Source: Auriscalpium vulgare (Eukaryota; Basidiomycota; Agaricomycetes; Russulales; Auriscalpiaceae). From it: a stretch of DNA of 64,000 nt. Position numbers and translations under genes: made by a program. A model generated the notes under the pieces. That model did not search any database, was not told where the DNA came from, and was given only the letters and a program-made list of their open reading frames with translations. The stretch is taken from assembly GCA_019915015.1 (NCBI GenBank), contig JAHBBC010000001.1, forward strand, positions 2,046,001-2,110,000, written 5' to 3'. Shown here one piece after another: positions 49,201 through 61,215 of this stretch (its first letter is position 1; each line of letters opens with the position of its first letter).

Positions 49201-51233
49201 TGAAATTCGTTCTTCCAATTCTGAACAAAGGCGCCGTTAAGCGAAGGAGCGAAACCTTGACTTCTCACTTACATTGATTAGCGTCACGGGGCATACAATA
49301 AGGACCTTCCCGATAGCAGCGGCGCCTCCCGCGTAAGGATTTTGTTCTATGCACGACGGTGAGGCAAACGCGGTCACGAGGAAAGGCCGACGGCGTACTC
49401 AACAAGGTCCACACGAGAGAGATCGTCTGTGAGATATATTCAGCCGATGATCGAGGTAACGGATCGCGAGCTTACCTGAAGTGTTTTCCCCATGCCCCTT
49501 TGGACACAATTAGCCGCAAGGCGCCGGTGGATCAGAAAGACACTGCGCACATTTCATCGGCAAGTATGCAACCTTGACCCTCATGCTTGCGCAAACCCAT
49601 GACACATTCATACATGAATTTGACGCCTGCATATATGCTGCCCGTTGGTATTCCACATGGACGAGCTATAGAGCCATCATACCTTCTACTTGATGCGGGC
49701 GAAGCCGCCGCGCGAGAATCGGGTCTATAACGACAGGTACGACAGGCAAATTCCTAGCGCACGTTATACGGAGAGGTACGATGGGGAAAGAGCGAGGCCT
49801 TACCTCTTGTTGAATCGATTAATGTGCTCTTGAGTCGGCGCCTTCATGACTATTGCCCCTTCGCCATCGGGATCGTGTCTGGCGCACACGCTGTGAGTAT
49901 TACGTGCTGGAAATGACAGGTATATATGGCGTACAGCGGTCCCTTTGCGGCGGGTTTTGGAGCAGGCTTGCCGTAAAACGACGTCGGAGCAACGTATTTC
50001 TTCGTAGATGAGTCGGCATTCTTTATCGGAGAGCCGCCTGCATCTCCACTGCTACTCCGGTGAACGCTCGTGGATTCCACCAGCGTGTCCGACGTGTTCG
50101 CAAGATCCCATTCGGGTTCGTTTTCCGCTTCGAACTCGAGAGACGCTCCCGTAATCGCGGGAAGCTGTGACGGAGGGATCTGCCCGTCGAGCTCGATTTC
50201 GCGGCCTCCGATGAATGTCGTCCAGCCTGAGAATAAGCGGCTGCCCTCAAAGGGTTTACGACCGATGCTAACCACGAGGTACGTTAGCACGCCAGCGCAT
50301 TGGGCGGCAATGGAGATCCGGCTCACATTTTGCCATTCTCAGCTACGAGTGTTAGCTTGCCGGCGCGCAGGATCACGTAGGCATCCCCATCCCAGGTCTT
50401 GTGCTTCCTCTGCTGGGGCTTTCTCCTACCGTGGGCGCCGTTATGATCGGAGGATGGCAATATCAGGCTGACACGCACCAATTTGCCGTCCAACAAGAGT
50501 CTATAGCACCCGCGTGGTGCAAGGCGTCTGTTGAGGAGGGTTGAGGTGAGGTGGCACTTGCGTTCCCACTCGTATCTGGGCTTGTAAGCGTCTTCGATGA
50601 GGAAGCCGCTGGTAGCACTGCCCGGGGTACTGTGAAAGGATTCGCGGTCACGGGCTTCAGTGGCACAAATTTCTTTCTGAAAGCGGAGTTGCTGTTCAGA
50701 GCAGGTACAGGCTGCGCAGAGGGTGCGCCGCGCCCGAAGCACTCCCCCGACATGTACTCCGAGCGCGAAATGGAGCGGTCAATCTCGAGCTGCTTGTTGC
50801 CCACATTTAGTTGGTCGCCCACCGCGACCGACTGCGGCACCTGCTTTCCTGCCGTCAACCTATCATAATGTCATCGCAGTGAGATTTCTGGAGCCGAATA
50901 TAAGGAGAATGCGCGCGCATACACTTGGCCGTCAGGACCGAGGAGCGTGGCGCGCGTCTTGTTCAAAACTAGAACGCCGTCGCCGTCCCATGTCTTGTGC
51001 TTTCTGTTCTGGGGCATCCTCCTATCACTCGAATCGATCAATGATAGGCAAATGGCGCATCGCATATTCGCGCACCATTGGACCATCCAGTACTGCTCGT
51101 CCGTGGCAGCGGACGCGTCTCCACCGCCAAGAGCCTGCCGCTTGGGGCCCGGCGCGTCGTCGAACCCGAGGCCGTCGGAGGCGCGTTTTTGCGCAGCTGT
51201 ACGGGATGCGCGCGGATCCTGGAAGGCAGACAT
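46221..51233 (-). CDS. RDH54: Rdh54/Rad54B-type SNF2 recombination translocase
   Basis: dsDNA translocase that works with Rad51/Dmc1 in homologous recombination and meiosis. The start at 51233 ([17 protein letters not shown]). The N-terminus has two copies of a Rad54B-type module (RKHKTWDGD in each). Then comes [20 protein letters not shown] and [11 protein letters not shown], followed by the motor: ILADEMG-MGKTLQ assembled across an intron, DEGHRLKS near 48800, [15 protein letters not shown] near 48680, [37 protein letters not shown] near 47430 and [17 protein letters not shown] near 47180. A C-terminal Cys/His-rich phrase ([16 protein letters not shown]) matches the family. More than 20 exons; the stop is at 46221. 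Motif IV-VI exons were joined by eye. Confidence 0.93.
50160..51112 (-). repeat. two homologous N-terminal modules inside RDH54, with matching introns
   Basis: Module 1 (about 51112-50770) reads [21 protein letters not shown]...[14 protein letters not shown]. Module 2 (about 50520-50180) reads [22 protein letters not shown]...LVAENGKI/IGRKP. In each, one intron splits the Trp codon before R-(M/K)-P-Q (51022-51075, 54 bp; 50426-50478, 53 bp). A second interrupts the codon after GQ/GK in the same phase (50860-50922, 63 bp; 50268-50326, 59 bp). Slashes mark introns. Confidence 0.85.
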
Positions 51234-52872
51234 CGGCGAAGACGGGTGGGCGTGGTCGCGGTCGTCAAAGAGCTGCGACGCGTCGCGTCGCGCTTGTTGT
51301 TTCCCACCTGTTCCCACGCACATTAGGCGCCCTGGTAATAGGCGCGCAGGGGCTGCAACAGACGCCCGGCGCTTCCGCGGTCCTGCCGCGTCTCGGACCC
51401 TCTCGGACCTCCTGCTCACCCCTGCTGTTTAATTTTTTTAGCCGACGGATTGGTGGCAGACGCCCGCTTTCCTTACGTTGTGGATAGATTTGTTCTCTAA
51501 TGCCTCAGATCGCTAACTCATTCCTGCGGCCCGATCACGTTTCTCGTCTTGCGAGAGTAGGGCGTCCTGCAGGGTCGGACTCAGTGCAGGCGCCGTCTGC
51601 CTGAGTGCCTCCGTCTGCTCACTGTGCTTGGTATCGCCGCTCTTAATCAGGCGCGCGCCGTCCTCTGGGTCTCAGACTCTTGGAATGCGCCGCTGGCCGT
51701 GTCTGCCTGCTTGACTCTCCCTGATTCCCTGCGATCCCGCGCCTGGCCATAAGGCGTAGGGTCCTTGGGCGCCGATTCCACAGGGATGTAGGTGGCTTAT
51801 ATACCGACTCCCGAGTCGGACGTAGCGGCGCTAGCTGGCTAATCCCAATTGGTTGATCTTCGCACAGCTCATTGGTATTTTCGGACCCGATCTACTGTAT
51901 GCTTGCAGCTTTGCAGTTGCGCGGGGTGCGAATTCATGCTCCAGGTTGCAGCTCCCCGCAGTCTAGCTCCCCGATATAGATCTCTGCACATAACACTATC
52001 GGGCGATCTCCTATCCTCATCTTACGCAAGGCTTGGGCTGAGCTGGATTACATCGTGTGGACAACGAATGCACAAGGTCAATATACCTCCTTCCTCTCCA
52101 ATGGTTTGTCATTCGCTCGAGCAGGTCCGAGTCCGTACGTATAATATAATGCCTCGCATGAACAGTGCGAGGCGCCCGATCGATCCTGCCGGTCTGCACG
52201 CCGCGCTCACCAATATTATCCGAGGCTCAGTGTTATCTCTCATCAACGCGAACCGACCACACTTCAATATCAAGCTACATATAACCTACTGTCCGGCGCG
52301 CCGACAAACGAGGGTGGTTTGTAGACACAATGTTTCCGCGCGATCCTGATGGCCCTGTACTTATTATAATGTAGTATGCGCGTAGTACTTACCGACGCGG
52401 GCAAGGCTTTTAAATACTAACCGGGGAACGTGGTTCTCGTCGGCGTCAATCGACTTGCGATCTTCACCCTTCTTCACCGCTCGGGCCTGTACGTCACCCC
52501 GCCATTCAATCGACAAAAACGTGGCGGGAGTCTCGGGCAGGGGAACCAGAGAGAAGCAACCGTGTGTCTTGTATAGTATGCAGCATGCGCTGCAGCAGTC
52601 ATGATTTACAGGTGTCATGCCAAGAGGTATATATCAATAGTAGTAGGCAATAGTTATACACAGGGCGTAAACACACAGGGCGTACAGTTCAGGTTCAACG
52701 GCGCGCAGCAGCCGTCGGGCACCCTTCGACCGTCGAACAGGACCGCCGCCCGCGCAAGCCCTCGGCGACGACCGAAGCGAGTGCCAGAAATACACATCAA
52801 ACAGGATCGCCGTCCGGTCGTTCGTTCGTTACCACCTCGCCCTTCCTCGTCGGCGGCATCACGGCAGGCATG
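51234..52872. other. intergenic, 1.6 kb, nothing recognised
   Basis: The gap lies between the RDH54 start and the amidohydrolase stop. The longest frame (51849-52349, plus, 166 codons) has no motif and an AT-richer composition than local exons. The stretch 52380-52620 has weak splice-like signals on the minus strand but no recognisable protein. Confidence 0.5.
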
Positions 52873-55583
52873 TCAGACGTTCCCGTACACCGGCCGGCCG
52901 TCGATCGCGGTGGCGAGGATGCGCGACGAGAGGATTTCGAGCGGCGGCACGGTCATGATGTCCTTCGACAGGACGACATAGTCCGCGCGCTTCCCGGGCG
53001 TGAGCGAGCCAAGCGTGTCCTCTGTAAACGACGCGTACGCCGAGTCGAGCGTCATGCCTATCATGGACCGCGATCGTCAGCCAAGCCACGCACCAGCCAC
53101 GCGGGCGCACGTCACGCACCTTTCAATGCCTCCTCGCGCGTGAGGCGTTGCTCAGGGAACCTATTCATACATGCGAAGACACAGACGTGAGCATGATGTC
53201 ATGTTAAACGCTAATCCGAGAAGCAGAGTGTGAACTTACCAGCCTTCTGGACCGTGCGGCGATGTCCCGTCGGGCGCGACGCGCGTCACCGCGGCGAAAA
53301 ACCCGGACAGAGGGTTCAAATTCTCGACGGGCGCGTCAGAGCCCAGCGTGATGCGCGCGCCGTGATCGATGATGTCGCGGAACGCGTAAAGCAGCTTGAC
53401 GCGCTCGGGGCCCTGCCGAAATCGTCAGCACCGGGTATCACGTCGAGCGCGAGGGACGAACCAAGCGGTCTTCGCCAAAATACATATCGCTGATGCTGAG
53501 GAGCGAAGAAACGTCAGTGTCCGGTAGGCGACCGTGATTGTTGACGGGGGAGCACGCGGCGACTCACGCATGTGTCGGCTGCACGCTGGCAATCACTGTG
53601 CGTTGATTAATATCGGGCACGTCGATCAGCTCAAGTGGGTTCGCGCACCTCCGAGCCGCGCTAGGCGATCCATGTCAGAGTGCCGGATGATCTGGGCGTG
53701 CTCAAGGCGCGGGCGGAGGGCAGTCACGTTGATGCCCTGCAGCGCCGACTCGAAAGCGTCGATGACGATGGCGTTGGCGCGATCGCCTATGGCGTGGACG
53801 TTCTGCGAGGCGATGAGTGACAGCCGACGGACGCGAGTTGCACTTTGCCTACCGTTTGCCAACCGTCTTTCAAGAACCGCTGGACGTTGGTTTGCAGGAC
53901 GTCCTGATCGATCCGCATGTCGCCTCGGTAGCCGGGATTGTCAGCGTAAGGCTCAAACAGCTAGCGATACGTGTTGATATCAGCGTATGCAAAGCGGAAC
54001 GTGTTCCGCTCAACTTACAGCAGCCCCGCCTGATCTAAGGGCACCTATCGTAGACTTGTGAGACCGAGGCGCGCGAGACTCCACGCGAACCAAATCTTAC
54101 CATCGCCGAATATTTTGACACTGCGTGCCGTGAACCTGCCATTGGCGGCGCCGATGATAGGTTTCACCTTGTCGCCCCAGTACTCCGCCGTTTCGTCGAA
54201 GTAAGTCATACCGTAAATGCGGATCTGCGATAACATTATCAATTGCAAGTCGTTGGGCACGCGATGCGGGACTTGCCGGCAGCCTGTTCTCCTGAGCCAG
54301 ACTAACGAGACATGAGAACGGGCAAAGGAGAAAGCCGTGAATACGTACGTCTTGAAGAATTCAAGAGATTTAGGATCAAAGCCGGCGTCGTGGATTGTGG
54401 TCAGCCCATGCGAAATGGCGTCATCGACGACCAGCTTAAATCGCTTCTCAAGGTCCTTCTGGGTGGGCGGCGGTACCGTGACCAAATATTGGGCATTGTC
54501 AACCAGAATGCCTGGGAAAGATGTTGGTTCGAGATTCCACGCAGAGAAGCGGTGCCTTTACCTGTTGGCTTCCCGGAGGCGTCACGAACGATTTGGCCGC
54601 CCTCGACTGTCTCCGGAAGAGGCGAGATCTCCTCGAGCACTTTCGAGTTAACCCAAATGGCATGGCCGTCCTTGGCTTCGAGGACCACGCGCCGATTGCG
54701 GACCACGGGGTCGGCATCCAAATCGGCCTGTCGCATCATGAGGCGGGCGGGAACTCGGTGCCGGACATGTAGGGACGTACCGCGGTGGGGAACTCCTGCC
54801 CTGCCCACTTTGTGTGATCCCAGCCCCAACCCTCCACAACTTTGGTAGGGTCGCGCTTGATGTCGTCGTCCTTTTGGATGAACTTGCGAACCAGGGCGGT
54901 GGCGACTGAGACAGGTGTGAGATTGTATCTCTGACTGAAACGCGTTCTGCAGCAGACGTACCTTTCGCCGAGGGCGCGCTCTCGAGGGGGATCATTTTGC
55001 TCGCACCATACTCGAGCATGTGCGCATGGGAGTCTTGGAAAGTCTGATTAGATGGGGAAGACGGGCAAGGTTATCAGTTGACGCTTACCACTCATACCGG
55101 GGACGACGATTGATCCCGATTTGATGAAGCGTGTCTCCAAACGCGGGCGGGGGTGGGCGCGGTTAGCATCGAGTTCGAAGTTGGAGACGGAGGAGTTCCA
55201 TCGGCGCTGGATGTCGTCTGCGGGGGCTGGGTGAGCTGGCAGAACGGGTGCGCGACGGCGGGGGACATGCCTAGCCAGCCCAAGTCGACGACTGTGTCCC
55301 CCTGGACGACTATACATTGGACGACGGGGTTGGTGGGGTCGACGGTGTAGATGTGTGCGCCGGAGCGGGAGCAGAGGGCATAGTTGTGTGGTAGGGTGGT
55401 GGGGCGGCTGGTGATGTAGGCGACGAGGACGAGCGAGAGGCCGGCCGAGATGGACCAGAGGGTGCGGGAGAGGCGGAGGGAGCGGGAGCGGAGGACGGGG
55501 TTGGGGGGAGTGCGGGCGGGTGTGGGCTTGTCTGCGGGGGGTGCGGGGGACGAGGAGGGGGAGCGTTTGCGGAGGTCAGACAT
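52873..55583 (-). CDS. membrane-anchored amidohydrolase, YtcJ-like (amidohydrolase 3 family)
   Basis: Metal-dependent hydrolase of unknown substrate. The start is taken at [13 protein letters not shown] (55583; upstream ATG 55619 is in frame). After a Pro/Ser-rich tail a single hydrophobic anchor ([16 protein letters not shown]) is followed by the N-terminal composite strands ([20 protein letters not shown]). The metal-binding His pair is [16 protein letters not shown], joined over an intron. Further motifs: [86 protein letters not shown] and [16 protein letters not shown]. The stop is at 52873. Catalytic residues look complete. The anchor predicts an ER or vacuolar lumenal, or cell-surface, orientation. 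Divergent to HRD1. Confidence 0.92.
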
Positions 55584-56119
55584 GGGGGCGATGGCTGGGG
55601 GAGAGTTGCGGAGACGCACCTGGCTTTATGATGGAAAAAAAGGCCGAGAAATGCTCCGCTAGTGGCAATATTCGGTTGGGAGATCGCAGAAGAGAGACTG
55701 GGCGGGGGTTGGGCCTGGCGCCTGCGCTAGCGCCCGCAACGGCCCTCGCTTCGTCCCCAACGCCCCGGGCCAGCGTCGCAGCCCCCGGCGTCTGCGCACG
55801 CTCTGGCGACACCCGTTTCACGTCATGTCCCCACGTAAGCCGTCCCAGTCAACGCCAGCCTGCACCGTGTGCTCCCGACGCCGTGCAGCAGTGCACACGC
55901 GGAATATCGCCCGCCGGTCCTCGAGCGAACGGCAGGTGCCTGTGGCGAGCGTGCATCTGCTGTGCACACTTTATGGAACCAGCGTCGTCCGAACAGCGCA
56001 ACAGGACAGCCACGTGGCGCGATTCCGCTCGGCGGCGGCCACGTCACGCACCCGCGTCTATCCCGCGTCACCCGCCACGCCCTGTCGTCGACCACCACCG
56101 TCTCAGTCTGCCCCCAGCC
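55584..56119. other. divergent promoter region, amidohydrolase and HRD1
   Basis: 536 bp between two start codons on opposite strands. Open in several frames because of high GC, but nothing domain-like. Confidence 0.45.
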
Positions 56120-59038
56120 ATGGCAGACATCGCCCCGCCCAGGCTGCAGGCCCTCGTCTCCCATCGCGTCCTCCTCTACACCGTCACCTCCACCGTCGCC
56201 GTCTCCGCCACCATCGCAAACGCCCTCCACAACCACAGCAACTTCTACTCCGTCACAGTCTATCTCTCCAAGAGCGGAGGCAGCGTTCTGGTCCGTCCAC
56301 CCCTTCTGATCCCCCCGCTCATAGCATTCATCCGCCCGTGTGAAGGTCCTTGCCAACTTCGGCTTTCTGATTTCTCTCGTATGCGGTCGTCTCATGCAGC
56401 ATATATTCTTCGGCGCTCTCAGGTCAGTCGAGGTAGAGGTGAGCCGCCACCGACTCCATTCTCCCGCCAGCCTCTCACACGCCGCACCGCACCCCAGCGG
56501 CTTTACGATCGCATGTGGTTCTTTGTCACAGAGTCTCTCCTGGCCTTTACCATATTCAGAGACGAATTCGATATCCCATTTGCCGTCATGTTCGGATTTC
56601 TCCTCTTCGTAAAGTCCTTCCACTGGCTGATGGCTGACCGCATCGAATGGGTGCGTCAACTCCGCGGACACAGAAGCATGTCAAAGCATACACTCGCTGA
56701 CTCTTCCACCAGATGAACCAGATGCCATACCCCGGGCCCCCTACCTTGTTCCACATACGCGTCAATGGACTTTTCCTCATCTTATGGATGACAAACGTGG
56801 TCATGTTCAGCGTGGCCGTGGAAAGTGTATTGAATAGTGGCGTAGGCGCCATCGTCCTCTTCGCGAGCGAGGTAGATCCAGTTTGGGCTCACTCAACGAC
56901 GACATTGTCTGATCGAAGGCGCCTATCCAGTATGCTATCCTCATGGCTAGCGCCTCAAATTCTATGGCCAAGTATTTCCTCTCCGCCTACGAGTTCCGCC
57001 GCGCGGCATCCCGCGGAGGTGACAACGCGCCTCCATGGGAAAACAAGAGTATGTGGGTCTTCTACGTCGATCTGGCAACGGGTGCGTCCTGTCATCTCGC
57101 TCTGCCGCACAAACCCTCATTATTTTCCCAAAAGATTTTCTCAAGTTGATCACGTATCTTGTGTTCTTCGCCGTCGTCATCACCTTCTATGGCGTGCCAC
57201 TTAACGTGATACGGGACGTCTATGTCACCGCTCGGTCTTTCATTACCCGTCTTCGTGACCTCATGCGCTATCGCACGGCGACCCGAAACATGGACGAGCG
57301 CTATCCCAATGCGACGCAAGAAGAGATGTCGGCTATGAGCGACAGAACCTGCATCATTTGTCGTGAGGAAATGGTCCTCTCCGACCCTGTTCAACCAGCC
57401 GAAGGTTCCGCGCAGAACGCGGCGCCTACTACGGAGGAAGGGCCCAATACGACTCCCAAGAAATTGCCTTGCGGCCATATATTTCATTTCCACTGTCTGC
57501 GCTCATGGCTCGAACGGCAGCAGAGCTGTCCCACATGGTGAGCACCACGGCACCGGTTATCAATTGGCAGCTGACGTTTTGCGTTTAGCCGCCGAAATGT
57601 CCTGGACACGCCGAATAATCCTCCAACAGCCGCTCGCGCACCGGGGCAGCCAGAACCCCCCGTTGGAGCGGCACCTGCCGCCGGCCCGCCCCCAGCTGTC
57701 AATCCGTTCGGCGCGCCTGCAGGCGCGCAACAGCAGCAACCTGCGAGACAGTTATTGAACTACATCGGCGGTCTCTTTGGGCAGCCTCCCCAGGCACAAC
57801 CACCACCCGTCGCCCTGCCGGCGCTTGCACCCCCGTTTCTGCAGGCCAACGGTCAGCATCTGAACTGGGCTGCACTCTACCCGCAGGCGGGTCAGCAGCA
57901 CCTACAGCAGGTCCTCCCGCCGCCGCCACCTTTCCAAGGCTTCTACGGTCCTGGCGGCGTCTGGCAGCCTTGGGTGCTAGACCCCGGATTGGGTGAAGGT
58001 GCACAGCAGGCTCCCCCTGCTGAGCCCCCACATCAAACGACTCCCGCTGCACCCCCAGCTGCGCCTTCTCTACCTGATGCTCCACCTCCAGCTCCCCCTG
58101 CATCTGAAACGCGGACTGCACTTGCAGATGCTACGCCTTCCCCGGATCCACCCGCGGCCGTGAACGAGGGACAGTCATCGACGCCTCGAGACGCCGCGGC
58201 TCTCGCTGCCCTGCGCAGAATAGGCTCTGGGTCCTCTTCAACGGCGCAGCCGGCGCTCCGACGCGACAGTCCCCTGCGTCATGATCCTCCGCCTGCCTCT
58301 GAAAGCACGCCTGCCGCCTCAACGTCGGCTGCGGCGCCTGGGGCACCACCTCCATCCGCCCCCAGGGCCGATGTTCCGTCCCTCATCCCCTTGTACAACC
58401 TCAGCCTAGGTGGCGCGCAGCGTCCTACCCCTCCGCACCCCGCCGGCTCCGTCGACTTCTTCCGCCCGCAGCGCCCGCAGTCCCCGCCGATCTCACCCCC
58501 ACCCCCATGGCCCACCACCCCGTCGTCAACGCAGAGCCGCGGCACCCCCGTCGCGTACCGCGCGGCGTGGCCGTACCCGCGCGCCGCCGCGCAATCCCGC
58601 AGCCCCGCGCGCCCGCCGCTGGCCGCGCTCCCGCCGAGCCTCTCGGAGGAGCAACTCATGCGGCTCGACGCGGTGACGCGCGACGCGATCGACGAGCGCC
58701 TGCGCGTGCTCGAGGGCGTCAGCAACACGCTCGCGCGCTGCGTCGAGGAGCTGACGCGCATGCGCAGCGTGCTGCCGCCGCCGCTGACACCGCCAGCCCC
58801 TTCGGAGCCTACCGCCGCCCCGCAGGCGCAGCCAGGCCCGAGCTCGACCGCGCAAGCGCCAACGCCCCGCCCGCGCGTGCCTGAGGGCGCCCCAGACGGG
58901 CCTGCGATGGCAGATGGTGATACGATTAACGCGGACGTCGAGGAGGCTTTTGCGCGCGGCGCCGGAGACGAGCATGGCGTGGCGGATAGCGGTGGGCTGG
59001 CGGGTCGCGGAAGGGGTGATCCGGCGCCTGTCAACTGA
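56120..59038 (+). CDS. HRD1: ERAD E3 ubiquitin ligase HRD1 (synoviolin)
   Basis: Membrane RING ligase that ubiquitinates misfolded ER proteins and forms the retrotranslocation channel. The start at 56120 (MADIAPPRLQALVSHRVLLY). About six to eight membrane segments, for example VLANFGFLISLVCGRLMQHI, FDIPFAVMFGFLLFVKSFHW and LFLILWMTNVVMFSVAVES. The RING-H2 is CIICREEMV...KKLPCGHIFHFHCLRSWLER...SCPTCRR, with a roughly 30-residue insert between the second Cys pair and the His part. A very long Pro/Ala/Gln-rich tail (about 400 residues) follows. A conserved helical segment near the end (SLSEEQLMRLDAVTRDAIDE) is typical of fungal HRD1. The stop is at 59038. Introns are confined to the membrane part and RING; the tail is one exon. 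Confidence 0.95.
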
Positions 59039-60126
59039 GATATCGGCCGCAATGAACTATTTGTTCCGGCCCTCGCACGCCTATGTAGGACCTTCTGTTA
59101 GACGACGCGCACTGTACTGTATGCATGCTGCATGTGTTCTGTGGTGATGATGCACCGCGCAAGACCTGCCACGCCCCGTCGAGATGGAGTCGGTCGTTCT
59201 GACCATCGTTCGAATACGTGTCCTGACGAACAGAATTCCGGCGTGCGCGCCCAGATGCGTACTCGCCCACTAGCTGGCTTGAACACGCCTTGATCGCGTC
59301 GGGTTCGACGGCGAATACTACATACTAACTTATGTTGACCGCCCCGTTGCACGGCGTGAATCAGAACGCCGTTTCTGTTGTTGTAAGCCGCCCGCGCACG
59401 AAGGAGACGTATGTCAGATGGGCGATCGCATGCACTCTCCGGTAAGAAAGCATTCCATTACCGGGCACGGCGCCTTGCAGTGATTATCGACAAGCGTTAC
59501 GATGCAGATCTGCGCGTGATATCTCCCATGCAATGACCATCTCGCGAAGGCGAAGGGCGAGGTGCGTTGAACCGCGCGACACCATCGCGGGAGTCATTTC
59601 ATACTACATAAATTTACCACACATCACCGAGAAGCTCTGATCGCTGCGTGCCTAGGTTGCCTCACCAGCGCTCGCTGGTGCTCGGAGCATAGCTTTGCTC
59701 CACGGCTACTCAAGCACGCTTGGCCGAGTCGGAAGAAGTGACGAACGCTTACTTACTGCCAACTTTAAAAAAAATCTTTGCGCGCACAGCTAGCGCTTCG
59801 TGCGGCCTCCGAGCGCCACAGGTGGATGCGCCTTGGAGACTCGAGTATTTGCTTGCGCATGGGGCTGCTGCGCAGACTCATCGCCTTCTGATCCTGGTTC
59901 AGCGATGGCAGGCCTTAGTGCGCTCCGGGCAGCCAGCCGCCCACGCCTAACGATGGTGATTGACAGGCTGTTGACACCGGAACTCAGCGGTGGGATTCGT
60001 TCGTTGGATGCCGAGATGCAGCGTTGAACAGATCTTGGTGGCACTGTGCACTGGCGCATGGCAGAATATCGAACGATGGAGAATGAGAAGTGGGTATGGC
60101 ATGGATGTGTACAGCAACCTGATACA
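59039..60126. other. intergenic, 1.1 kb, with two adjacent hairpins
   Basis: No gene recognised between convergent HRD1 (plus) and the AIM41-like gene (minus). Two perfect short inverted repeats lie side by side: accagcg-ct-cgctggt (59664-59679) and ggagca-tagctt-tgctcc (59684-59701). Confidence 0.5.
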
Positions 60127-60885
60127 TCATTTTGACAGCAGTTCTTCTGCTCGCCGCTTCACGAGGCTGGGATCCACAGTGGACCGGTCGACCTTCGCGT
60201 AAAACGCCTTGAGAACCCTTCCAGTGGCTTTCCGAGGATCAACCTGCGAGCCTGGGGGGCCCTGCTCATGCAGGATCTCCATTAGGATACTGTCGAGTTC
60301 CGCTTCGGGAAGAAGGGGGGGCAGGAACTGGGAGAGATAGTCGGCTTCCCGTTGCTCCTTCTCCGCGAGGTCGGGCCTGGCCGCCTGAGTGAATTGAGCG
60401 GCAGAGTCCACCTGAAGCGCAGGTAAGCCATGGTCGGCGCCTAAGCACCGGTGCGTGATACTCACACGTCGAGAAGTCGCCTTCCGTATGAGTGAGAAGA
60501 TTGCTGGCGAATCTATCTTCTGTTCAGGGGAGCTCTTGTCGGCAGAATAGACCTCGGATAGGACGGACTGGGCGGACATGATGAGCATTGCCCGCTATTA
60601 CAGCTGCGTTTCCCTTACTCGTATAGTGGTGGACGAAAAGGAGTCCCTAGCCTGCGGTGCACGAGCTCAGAACCCACTCGCCGCGCGACACAAGGAGCAC
60701 AGACCTTCATCGAGCCCTTGAGTTCGGTCAGCAGTCGTGAGCGTATGTCTGTTTGTGGTTAGTCGTCATCTAGCAATTTAAGTCGGAGCCGTACCAACCG
60801 CCGCTCCGTCCGTTGAGTACGGACTTGAGCGCATTACTGATGGACGCATCCGCATGTGTCGCAGGGGAAAGAGGACGCGCTGCAT
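60127..60885 (-). CDS. AIM41: AIM41/YqeY-like mitochondrial protein
   Basis: Member of the YqeY/GatB-tail family. The yeast homologue is mitochondrial, and the domain resembles the tRNA-binding tail of GatB amidotransferase; exact role unknown. The start is taken at MQRVLFPLRHMRMRPSVMRS (60885), which gives an Arg-rich presequence; MRMRPS at 60855 is the alternative. Splicing joins DGAAV/DIRSRLLTELKGSMK, then SVLSEVYSADKSSPEQKI, SRR/VDSAAQFTQAARPDLAEKE, LSQFLPPLLPEAELDSILME, KATGRVLKAFYAKVDRS and LVKRRAEELLSK with the stop at 60127. The K-x2-GRVLKAF segment and the FLP-LLPEAEL motif identify the family. Confidence 0.88.
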
Positions 60886-61215
60886 GACTGCAAACAACAA
60901 GAAGGCCGAGCTGAGGTGCTGCAATTGAACGTTGAAGTCCAGCTTGAACTTGGCCACGTGGCACAATCTAATCTAATCTCGACAACTTCCACTTCACGAG
61001 TCAGCGCAAGGCTGCCACTCGCAGTGGCTCTCCTTCTACCACGACCTGAGCTTCATTCACTGCAGACAGGTAAAACGCTCTCAGAGACTATAGGCGAGCA
61101 TATCTCATGCATTCCTCGGTAGGACCAGCTTGGGCATACCGCGCCAAGCCTGCACAGGTCTCCGCAACTTTTCGTCCTCGGAAAGCCATCGAGGATCGCC
61201 ACCGCCACACCTCAG
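60886..61215. other. divergent promoter region, AIM41-like and queuosine-salvage genes
   Basis: 330 bp between divergent starts. No gene of its own recognised. Confidence 0.5.

Noticed and set aside
51849..52349. 166-codon plus-strand frame in the RDH54/amidohydrolase gap
   Set aside because: No motif, no splice context and atypical composition; probably chance.
55823..56671. 282-codon minus-strand frame
   Set aside because: Opposes the HRD1 promoter and first exons, crosses clear HRD1 introns and has no domain.
58279..59052. 257-codon minus-strand frame
   Set aside because: Antisense to the Pro/Ala-rich HRD1 tail; composition is simply the reverse of GC-rich codons.
59637..59760. possible tRNA-like folding in the HRD1/AIM41 gap
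   Set aside because: No T-loop consensus, anticodon arm or A/B box pair could be found; only two simple hairpins.
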